Assembly (NCBI GenBank): GCA_032622095.1
Contig: CP136063.1
Coordinates: 277,631,426-277,695,425, forward strand
DNA length: 64,000 nt
Origin: Siphonodentalium dalli
Lineage: Eukaryota > Mollusca > Scaphopoda > Gadilida > Siphonodentaliidae
Reading direction: 5' to 3'
Made by a program: the position numbers and the translations under genes. Below the pieces are notes generated by a model that made no database searches, was not told the origin of the DNA, and was given only the letters and a program-made list of their open reading frames with translations. This document shows, in pieces, positions 13,601-25,600 of the stretch. Numbering within the stretch: position 1 is the stretch's first letter; every line of letters begins with the position of its first letter.

Positions 13601-16600
13601 TGTTCCATAAAAGTCAAAATCCTGAATAAAAAATATGTTTTGTTTGCAGTTATAACTATGCTATTTTTAGATTACTCCAGTCACTAAAAATAATTCCATT
13701 CACTTTTACCCAGGGTAATTTACTCGTTGTAGCCGAGAGTAATGAATGGAATCGCCCCTCAGTGACATAGACTGCCTTTTGTTATTGCTGTTTTTTGTAT
13801 CATCATACTACAGGAATGGATGATTTCTACATGAGACACACTGCTACATGCCAAGCCCAGCCCAGGCCATATAATAAAATAGCTTAATAAGGTAAATGTG
13901 AATAATGGTTATATAGCAGACTGCAGAAGACAGGACGCACCCATATAAAAATGTACCAAGGTATTTACCAAGGTAAATTTTACCATGGTATTTGTACCAC
14001 GGTCAATTGATCACGTCGGTAAATTTTACCAAGGTAAATTTTAGTGCTTTACCAAGGTAAAAATTTACCAAGGTATTTACCGAGGTAAATTTTACCATGG
14101 TTTTTTACCCTGGTCAATTGATCACGTCGGTAAATTTTACCAAGGTGAAAAAATCACGGTAAAACTTTACCATGGTGAAAATACCATGGTAAAAGAACCT
14201 CGGTAAATTGTTGGAATACTACTGTATTTTTACCACGGTGAATTTAGCATGATAAATTTTACCAAGATGTTCTACCAAGGTATTTGACCTTGGTAGAACA
14301 CCTTAGTAAAATTTACCACGCTATATTCACTGTGGCAAAATACTGAGGTATTTCAACAGTTTACCCAGGTTCTTTAACCGTAGTATTTTCTGGAGTACCT
14401 AGTAAAAAAGTTGAATATATCAAGGTATACATGTATTACCAGAGTTTACATGTATATGTGAATCTAGAATGGTAAAAATCCACCAAGGAAATTTGACGCA
14501 GTATCGATTTACCAATGAATAAGTACTAGGCTACCGGTATGTCAGTTGAAAGTACCATGATAATTAATAGGTAAAATGGTAAATAAATATTGGAATCTAC
14601 CCTGGTAGATACGTACATCGATCATTTAATTTAATTGAACCCATATACACACATCTATAATATCTAGTACTGGTACCGTACTAAGAATCTGTGATGTAAT
14701 ATTGCTCACCAGTTTTGGGGGAATTGATCAATGATGTTAGAACTTTGCCTATAATGATTTCTAGTTGCGATGGACCAAAGTTCTAATGGTATTCATTTGG
14801 GGTAAACGTATCGAAGTGACAGCGATGTGTTTAAAATAATGAGATGTTTAATTGTATGAAGGTATATAAGATGGTAACAATATCACCGTCAATGTCTTTT
14901 AGTGTCTCCATGATGGAACTGTGATGTTAGAAATACGTCCACAACTCCACATCCGACCGTGATCGATAGCCGAGTTCTAATGTTATTGTTCTCCTGGTCA
15001 GCCGACCGCGTCACAGTTCACACACATTGCGTGCTGAGTAGAACTCCGTGAGCAGTCCGCTTTGTCCACTCTAGTCACAACACTGGGTCACGAATTACGG
15101 CATACTGACACACTGTAGCTGTTCTGTTTACATTGACGCAGTTGGTCTCTGATCGTACAGACATGAAAGTTAACATAAGCCAAGTCCTCCAAAACCGACA
15201 TTCACCACAATGATATAAATTAGTATAATTGAGAAATTTTTGTTTAATATTCTAATTCTAGTTCATGTCGATTATTCCCCGCTCATCGTCGCTGGCTTGA
15301 AGTTGTTCAAGTTCGATTTGGACTGATTCATTTCCATCGTTAGCAAATCCGTAGTCTTGAAATATCACATTATCACCAATCTCCAAACATACTTCCTCTG
15401 AGTCGATATATTCTTCAACTTGAAGCTCATATTCAATATCTGACTGCGGAACTGACGGCCGCGGAACCATTGAATCCTGTGTTTCTTGTTGATCATTTAG
15501 CATGTTTAGTTGAACTTGTTCATTATCATTATGTTCAACTTGTTCCATTTCATTAGGTGTTGCAAAAAATTAAGTCTGAGTCATTTGACACTGTATTTGA
15601 GACACTTTCACTTTGAGAATTGTGGCCGGCAGTTTCACTGTCACTGTGTGTTCACAAGTTGAAGTTCCACTTGCAGTCGAATCGAAACGATCAGCCTCAC
15701 ACATCCAGCGTCTAGTTGTGCTTTTTGGAATATTCTCACTCAGTGGGTCCTCCAAGTATCGTTTATAATGTTTAAGTTTGTCCTTCGACATAACGAGGAG
15801 AATGATTCGTTACTATAGCTTCGAAAACAAAATGAAAATTTATACCGCCAAAAACATTGGAACTGACGGAAGTGAAGAGTGGAGGTCGTCGATCGATAAC
15901 TGAGAATTAGCGAAACGGACAATTAAAAACGAACATGTTTAAAGCAGTTCATATTAGTATCATATAATGTATACATGACACACATTAAATAATCAACCAA
16001 CCAACTAGTTATATAATTCATGAAATATCATTTTTTTTTATTTTCGTGATTGCGTAATGGCGATTTCGGACAGTAATTTATGCGCGGTTCGTTTCGTTTA
16101 TGTTTTGAACTCGTGTACTCTTTTTTTCTGGATTAAATTAGAGTAATATTAACAATTATTAATTGGGAAACTGTAATAGCTAGGCCTACCACGGTAAACA
16201 AACAAAGGGAGACATTTTACCTTCACCACACAATACATGGACATTTACCTGTTTACAAACACATTATTAAAGTAAACACATTATTAAAGTAACTTTTACC
16301 ATGGTAGACCACAATAAGTGGAAAATTACCATGGTAGAATTCTGGTGAAAACTCAGTAACTAAGATGACTTCATGAGACCACATTGACGTTACTTTTATC
16401 ATGGTAGAACATAGTATAGGTGGTAATTTCACAATGGCATTCTACACTATATATGGGGAAAATACTGTGGCAGCAGTCTGACCATGATAACTGGAGTACC
16501 TGGAAAGTTTACTATGGTAGTATGCTGTGTTAAATACTCATAATAGAGTAGGCCTACGGTACCTTGTTATATGGTATTATACTGTGGAAGCATATATAGT

Positions 16601-19600
16601 CAAATGTAAAATATAGCTATGTAAATTAATATATATACCGAGGTAAGTCCAGAAATATTGAGATATACCAAGGTATATTTTGACTTACCGAGGTATACCT
16701 ATGTAAGTTAATATATATACCGAGGTAAGTCCAGATATACCAAGGTATATTTGGACTTACCGAGGTATACCAATGTAAGTTAATATATATACCGAGGTAA
16801 GTCCAGATATACCGAGTTATACCAAGGTATATTTTGACTTACCGAGGTATATTTTGACTTACCAAGGTATATTTTGACTTACCAAGGTATATCTTGACTT
16901 ACCTAGGTATATATTGGTTTACCTCGGTATATCTTGGTAAACTTACCAAGGTAAATCACATATTACCATGGTATCACCTAGGTATATATTGGTTTACCGA
17001 GGTAATACTTGGTTTACCGAGGTAATACTTGGTTTACCGAGGTATATATTGATTTACCTTGGTAAAACCTTGGTAATATCTAGGTTTACCATGGTACATT
17101 TTTATATGGGCAGGTACACTGTGTCTCATTGAAATCATTCTAAGATTAAGCATTGATAATATTCACAACAGTTCGGACAGCATGGGTTGTCACAAGTCAC
17201 ATTATCCATATATGAGGAGAATATTTTTATATTTGGGTCGATGATAACTTACAAATGGGTTGACTGGTATGTGGGTCGAGGTTAACTTACCAATGGGTTG
17301 ACCGGTATGTGGGTCGATAAAAACTTACCAATGGGTCAATGGGTTGACCGGTATGTGGGTCGATAATAACTTACCAATGGGTTGACCGGTATGTGGGTCG
17401 ATAATAACTTACCAATGGGTTGACTGGTATGTGGGTCAATAATAACTTACCAATGGGTTGACCGGTATGTGGGTCGATAATAACTTACCAATGGGTTGAC
17501 CGGTATGTGGGTCGATGATAGTACCTGGTCCTGTACACAGCTCTGCATGCTCATCTGAATAATGTATGCATATGATTTGTCAAAGCATCATCAACATGAG
17601 ATTACACAACATGTGCAGGCAAACAACCATCATGGCAGGACGGAACACAAATATAAAATAAAAATATGAAGCAGAATAAGAGGTCAAACTCATTATATTT
17701 GGGTGTACAAATCATACAAATTTTTAAAGACTTATTATGTACTTGTTCGGATGTGTGGAACTGATAAGTTAGTATGCAGTTGCTATGCCAACTGGAGGAA
17801 TGTAGCATTCTACTAACATCACTGAAAATCTCAAGCAAATTGACTGTACCACTCCATAGAAAACAGTTGAACTATGCTCATTTGTAAATATTTACTACCC
17901 GATTCGGGATGTATCTATCGGCGATAAACTAACAGAAATGATCTCGCCATTGACAGTCACTGCATTTCATTAATATATAAGAATGATGGCCTGTGTTGTC
18001 AATTTAGATATAATATTTGTAAAAGTAACTACTTTGAACAAGATTATTCTCCATTTCTATTTGATCACCATACACTGTTTTACATCACTTTAATTTATTA
18101 CACGCCTGTTCCTAGAATTACAGTGTTCCTGCAGTTCCATATTTACAAATCCAGACAGAACAAGCGTTCCATCCAGATCGCATTGACGTCACACGATGTA
18201 AATGATATTCACTTCAACCATGAAACCAGAAATATAAAAATAAAAGCATCATCACACATGACAAAACAAGCCCTGTATGTGCTTGAATAAACCTTGTAAG
18301 TTTGTTTTTTTTAATTCACGGATTCTAGGATGGGTGGCATGTAATAAACACAGAACGACACATGTGTTAGTTGGGTTTGTCTGTATGGCAATTTTGCAAA
18401 TGCAGAAGGATAGAACTCGGGGCTGGACCTCTCATTCTATCCTTCTGCTCTAGCAATGTGCCATATCAACATACCCATTAATACACTCGTGTCGTATCAA
18501 CATACCCATTAATACACTCGTGTCATATCAACATACCCATTAATACACTCGTGTCATATCAACATACCCATTAATACACTCGTGTCATATCAACATACCC
18601 ATTAATACACTCGTGTCATATCAACATACCCATTATTGTAATACGACCCTGCCTAACTATGCTTAAAAGCCATGTCCTGATTGGCCAGTGGCCCGAGTTA
18701 CCATGGCTATCTCGTTCCAGTTTTGTGGTACAATTCTACTTTTTCCAATTGTACCACGAAAAAAATCGGTTTATTCAGATCGCCGCACGCGACTTTTCCC
18801 GTCTTTTCTAACTCCGCGCACACTGGGCATCAACGGAGTACACCCGCACCCGTAACCCTTTGAATTTTGCTACATCTTGACAATCTTGCGAATTTTCTAG
18901 CGATTTGTCGCTTGAAACCAGTTTGGTTGCCAATGAATACGGTCCAAATGATGTTATGGTATATTGATATATGTTACGACCAAAGAAAGTTACTTAATAA
19001 GTATATTAAATGACAAAATAAATCCATGGGGCCGGGCTGTGCATTCGTCGATTCGAATCTCGATCATATTCGATATTTCGGAATCAAGTTGAAAATGAAA
19101 GCGTTTGTTCACCAGTACAGAAGGGGAATAAGATTAGTTTAGTAAACTAGATCATTTAGATCGCTTTGTGTAAGGAAATTGGTCCATAGTCGATGATCAT
19201 ATTCATGTTGTCCCAACAACGTTCAAAACAGAAATGACCGCAATCGTATTTCCTGTACAATTTAAATGAAACGCACAGGCGCCACTGAAAACACATCGTT
19301 TTTTAGCCAATCACAACGATTATTTCTAGAAGAGGTGCCTCGAAAAGTCAACGGGGGAATTTCATAACAAGACAAGACATTACCAGAGTACTCCATGCAA
19401 AGAAATCGAGTACGCCCAATACGATTTACACCACGAAATGTTTTCTCACCTGAGACCGAAAAAGCGCAGTATTTCGTTGACTATTCAGTCGAATTGTGAC
19501 CATAAACTTTCAGTCGTATTACAAAAGAAATAAATACACGGTGTATCGGTGTGTATGGTCAAGTTGTACCACAAAAAACTGATTGTAGGACTCCGCTACG

Positions 19601-22600
19601 CGTCATCCTACAATCAGTTTTTTGTGGTACAACTTGACCATACACACCTCTACACCGTGTATTTATTTCTTAAATACACTCGTGTCATATCAACATACCC
19701 ATTAATACACTCGTGTCGTATCAACATACCCATTAATACACTCGCGTTGTTCTGTGTATTTATGGTATTGAATCAAACAATTATTTTGCATACTTTATAC
19801 TAGAATATTTTATCTGAATATATTATATTTATACCTGAATACTAGAATCTTGTTTGTAAGGCCAAAAAAAAAGAGTTTTGGTTCTCGGGCAATTTCTTTT
19901 CTCAAATCAATGAGGGAGGGAGGGTTTTATTTTTATTTTTTATTTTTGTCTGCACATAGTAAGCATGGACAAAGATACCTTCCTCTTTCTAGTAATAACC
20001 AGAAATGTAGAGGGAACTGTTATGCAATATAAACTCATTTAATCTTATATAAAAATGACATTGTACTACCAGTGTATGACTGGCATTACCTAACATTATA
20101 TAATGCCCCTGACATTAACTACTCTTATTGTTGTCTAAAAACTGATACCTCCCCATTCTAATATGTGATCCTGAATTTAGTCCTGTGCCTTTCAATTGTA
20201 TAAAGTTACAATTAGTGTAAGTTGTTCACAATGACTAATTGTAAGAAGAGCATGAGGGTCAGCTTATCATTTTCTTAATTGTAGTCATCTACTTCATGTT
20301 GTAAGCCTGCAAGTCACTGTTTAACATGTTAGAGCTCAACGCACACTATTTTTCAACACATATCTGCTATGGACATGTTTATAAAATAAAAAAATATATA
20401 AATTTATTTTAATTTATTTTTTCGTAAGTTTTTTTGTCATAACATCAGGCATTGCAATAAAAAGGCCTAATGCGGCCCTTTTTATTCAATGCGGCGGGGC
20501 CTGAGAACCAAAACCTTTTTTTTTTGCCTAAACATGCTGTCTTTAAATATAAACAAGACTGCACATGTTTGTATTCCAACTGGAGTTTTTTGGTGGGCAC
20601 TGTTCACACGAGATGCTTTTATACTTACTGGAGTTTTTTTTGGGGCACTGTTCACACATGATGCTTGTATACTTACTGGAGTTTTTTGGTGGGCATTGTT
20701 CACATGGGATGCCTCACCCTTCATCTGCAGCTATTCTGTTAGTATACGTTCTGGAGTTTTTTTGGGGCACTGCTCACATGGGATGCTTGTATACTTACTG
20801 GAGTTTCTTGGTGGGCACTGTTCACACGGGATGCCCCAGCCATCACCCAGACTGCAGCAGCACTGCATCCTAGTCAGGTTCCCTGATATTGGTTTCCGGC
20901 ACACTGGGCCTCGTCTTGACTCATAGTAATCCATAAAACACTGTCCCTTCCTCATATCTGTAATGCAGTCAATTTCAAGTATTATATTGACAAACTTCTA
21001 ACTTCGGCACACAATCACCCACAGACTATAACACTCTATGCCGGCAGTGGGAAAATACTATCTGCTAGTGAGACAGCTATGCTCCTTTTCCGAATGAAGC
21101 CTGTGCAACATTCCACAGCAGTTTATTTAGTCGTCAGTCAGACACAAAATATTATAAGTTATTGTGGTGGAATGGCGGTAACATGGTGTGACATTTACGG
21201 CTTGGAGTTTATGTTCCACTGAGTAGTGAAGTGATGATGTTGAGTATAGGCTGGAAACTGTCAATGTCACACCATGTTACCGTCAATCCACCACAAGAAA
21301 GTATATGTTCTGCCAACAGTCCTGGTTATTCATATCAATTTGACATCTATTCTGAAGAATGGTCAAATTTCCTATTGCCATAACATTGTACAACATAAAT
21401 GACACCATGAGAAAAGCAGGACAGGAAGACAGGATTAAACGGTTGTCTTAGTTTCCCTTATGTTGACGGCTCTACACAAAAACATGGGATATGTTGCGCG
21501 GCTCTCTGACCAATCAATGACGCTGTTTCTTACTGGAGGCAGGACATAACAGATGATAGTTAAACTACCATTGAACACAATATCCCACCACACCTTATGG
21601 AATGTTATAGTCTGTTGCTGTTTGATGAGGAAAAGTGAGAAGTTTCTCAATCTAAACTTGTCCATTATTCATATTATCTCAATCAATTTTTATAAATAAA
21701 TGCCTACAAAAATCCTCCATTTATACTTTTTGCATGAGATATACATCAGAGATGCTGTGGTCGAGTTGTGATGACATAAGGAAACGTGTGCCTGAGTACA
21801 AGCCAAAATCAAATTTGATCTAAATATGATAGTGTGTGTGTGTATGTGTGTGTGTTGCTAGAGAATAGGTCTTGCTTATGTTGCAAAATGGACACCTAGT
21901 AAACAATCCAGGATCGTAACTCCTGAATTAAAGTAGGACCGTTCCTCAAACTCGTCTAATATATTCATGAATAGCTCAGCACCCAAAAAGGAAATTTAGG
22001 CAGGAATGTTCTTCAAACTCGTTTGATATATTTATGATAGCTTAGCACCCATAAATAACATTTAGGCAGGACTGTTCTTCAAACTTGTCTGATATATTCA
22101 TGAATAGCTTAGCACCCATGAATAAAATTTAGGCAGGACTGTTCTTCAAACTCGTCCAATATATTCATGAATAGTTAGCACCCATGAATAAAATTTAGGC
22201 AGGACTGTTCTTCCATCTCGTCCAATATTCAGCAAAAGTAGACCATCTGCGAGGACATTGGGCCAAAAATCAAGGTCAAAATTGTTAACGAGGTCTGAAA
22301 ATAACTTATCTGACTCGTATGTGAATCTTCCGATGTCTGCTCTTGATGATATAAAGACACAATTTTTTAGCAGAGATGCGATGTGAATAATTTAGATAAC
22401 TTGAACTATCAGATTCCTGCACAAAAGGTCAGTCAAATCTCGCCAATAAGACGTTTGTCTTGTATATACGAGAAAATCCTCGATTTCAAATATGCATGTG
22501 CAGATGCATTATTCGATTTCACACTACCAGTCACTCTTATCTGTTCTTCGCGCGATCGTTGATGAATTTGATTAGTAGAGTAAAAATAAATTATATACTA

Positions 22601-25600
22601 AGTACATGTTTAATTATTATTATATAAGTAACAACTCATCAGCAATTTGATGATTCAATTGAAAACATAAATTGTCATAAAAAAGTGGATCGCCATCAAT
22701 CTTCCGAGGCATGCAAACTAAAACTAGATTGTGGAATGTTATTCACTAATGTCACATGTATGGCTATGCGCTATACTATGAAGGTTATTCCCCAATATTC
22801 CATTGAATATTCCGGGTTTCCCACTAGCAAACGTAAATAGAAGTGACGTCATGGCTAAGTTGATCTAAAATACGGACTGCTTACAAATGTAGAAGCTGGG
22901 TAATTTACGGATTATATTAGTCTTCATGTATGTTCCCATGTGCGCTGCATTTTATGAAGCTAAGCTTTTAATTTAAATGTAGATGCATGTATAGAAAGAA
23001 GAACATGAAATGAAGCATACACATGTCTATTTTGCATCATGTCTCGTATTTATTAGTACACCGCATATGAAAAACAGAGATATTTTACAATAAATTTTCA
23101 GCTTCCGCCCATTTTAGCAGATTCCGCATTGAGTTATCGCTATTCTATGATGATGTGCCAGACACCGAATGTTGCCAGTATGTTGGTCCATATATTTTGA
23201 TAGGGCAACATCGGGAGTTTATTCAATTGTATCACAGGATTATTTTGAGAATTTGATGTGCTGAATGATCTGGATTATCGGTAAAATGATCGATCTACGT
23301 CTGCTACTAGAAACACACAGTGTACTTAAGATTCTTTGAGATAATCGGATCGAAATGGTAATAAAAATCTAAAACGATTCGAATCGATACAGAGGGGTGT
23401 ATCAAAAATCTAATTTTTATTCGATGCATCGCAGGCCCCTAAATTGATATCTAGAAAATAATCGAAATGGCTTTTCAAACTCATCCAATATATACATGAA
23501 TAGAACATGAACCAAATTTGATAAAAATAGCATGTATGTTGGCGGTATTAAGTAGTGTTCAGATGTCTGGAATGCACTGCTTTAATGGCTTACAAGGTAA
23601 ATATCGATAGGACGGTGTATTATCTTATATATGCGAGGCTCCCTATGGGAGACTCACATATATAAGAGAATGCATTGGCACAGGGTTTTCGCAAAAATTT
23701 CAGGAAGCTCCAGTCAAGGAAGGGTTAAAGAGTCTCTATGTTCTTACCCATGCAATGTCTGTCTGGCATGAGTTTATGATCTTCAGGACAAAGACATGTG
23801 TAGTTCCCTTCTTTGTTGACACACGTTCCGGGTCCACAAAGTCCGACGACTCTCTCGCATTCATCTACGTCTGCACCATGCCGGCGGAATATATAAACAA
23901 AGCAGTGAACACATGGAATTCAGGACCAATGACAAAATAAAATTCAAGTAATTAAATCATCATTACATAAATACAGTAATGCTCTAATTAATCGAGCATT
24001 ACTGTAGTCGTAAATTTATGGAAATACATGTATAAAAAAAAGAAATATATATATGTGGGCATAAATAATAGTGAAAATATAATAGATACAATTAGAGAAT
24101 GTCAGAGGAATTTCAGTAAATAAAAAACAATTTTGCAGAAATATCAGATATGTTCAAGAGATATTCGGACCATCAAGAACTGAATTCTCAAAAACAGATC
24201 GTGAGTTAAATTGTGATGTTTTATAAAATAGGCAAACAATTGAAAAAGCTCGGTTTAGTCCTATGAGGACTGTTTATCAAAATATTTACTGCTAGTTATG
24301 TTTCAGGAACTTGATGTAACAGCTCTATAATGTGTCTTGTGTTGAGTTGGATTGAGAGAAAGAAAAAATTATACTTAGGCCTTAAAGGTACTCAATCCGA
24401 TTAGATTAGATGCTCCTAAATTACTATTTCTTTGGCTTTGGGGGTAAAAAATATTTGATTCGAGTAGAGGAACCCACCCATCAAAGCTCAGAGATATCGA
24501 TTTTTGAAGTTTGTTAATTTTTGGAGATGTGGACCAGAACCACATGCTCAAACGGACAAATTGCAGTTGTAAGATGGATAACTCGAAAATCAAGTGGTTA
24601 CTATTAACAATAATAACCACTTGATTTTAGAGCTATCCATCTTACACCCGCAATTTGTCTGTTTGAGCATGTGGTTCTGGTCCACATCTCCAAAAATTAA
24701 TTTCAAAAATTGATATCTGATCACTCTGAGCTTTGATGGGTGGTGGGTTCCTCGACTTGATTCAAATATTTTTTACCCCCAAAGCCAAAGAAATAGTAAT
24801 TTAGGCTGAATTTAGGAGCGTCTAATCGGATTGAGTAACTTTAATAAAAATGATGTTTGTTTGCAGACATCCACCTGACTGGCCTATTTGGGGGAGGGTG
24901 TGATCCATTTTGTTTTAAGTAGTCCATTTCTACACGAATACGATTTTGCATTATGTTGTCAACAGTATGGGATACCAAGAATTAGATTTAATAACTCTGC
25001 CAGGTCTTTTGTATCACTATGGATGGATGCCACGTATACAATTGATGACTATTACAATTGTTTGAAACTTTGTATACAGTAATGCCCTAATTAATCGACT
25101 CCATAACCACAGCAGAATTATGGGTAACTTTTCAGGATTTAGTCGGAAATATGGCTTGTTGCCATTCATCGGAAAGCTCTCCCCGAGAAAAGTTACCCAT
25201 AATTCTGCTGTGGTTATGGAGTCGATTAATTAGGGCATTACTGTATCTATATATATATATAAAAGAGTAGTATCTGTCTGTCCATCTATTTATCTGGAAT
25301 TTTCTCCCAGACTGCTGGTCCAATTTCAACCAAATGTGGTGTGGTGACTCGAGGGACCCAGCGGAAGTTATAAAGATGTTAGCTTTTCAAAATTTTTATT
25401 TAAAAAAATTTAATTATATAAATACAAATTATTTTTTTTAAATAAACTCACTATGGGCCTATTTCAGAATCAAATAATTCCAATAGGAACCTATTTGCAT
25501 GAGGATATGTTGCAGCATATATGTACACTCATTGTATACGTGTTTTTACTGTGGCCCGCCCCATCCAATGGAAGTCCACTATGGGCTTATATCAGAAACA

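Larger units (their letters stand above)
13940..17110. mobile_element. 3.17-kb element with dozens of TACC-GGTA palindromes
   Basis: Outer ends are inverted copies (CCCATATAAAAATGTACCA...). Two broad zones, 13950-14620 and 16180-17100, consist of repeated TTTACCAAGGTAAA-like palindromes with varied centres (TACCAAGGTA, TACCATGGTA, TACCGAGGTA). The ~1.5 kb between them is non-repetitive and contains two minus-strand ORFs. No clear target duplication; a CA dinucleotide on both sides is possible. It looks like a DNA transposon with long, degenerate, palindrome-built ends. I do not recognise its superfamily. Confidence 0.7.

Noticed and set aside
12077-17488. A missing cbEGF exon in the large intron before cbEGF25
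   Set aside because: I looked for a D-x-(N/D)-E-C start with an AG acceptor on the minus strand across the interval and found none; the domain order is already complete without it.
20489-20926. 145-codon plus-strand frame ([15 protein letters not shown]...)
   Set aside because: Antisense of the TB5a exon and its tandem copies; the true coding strand is minus, with a complete TB domain and splice sites.
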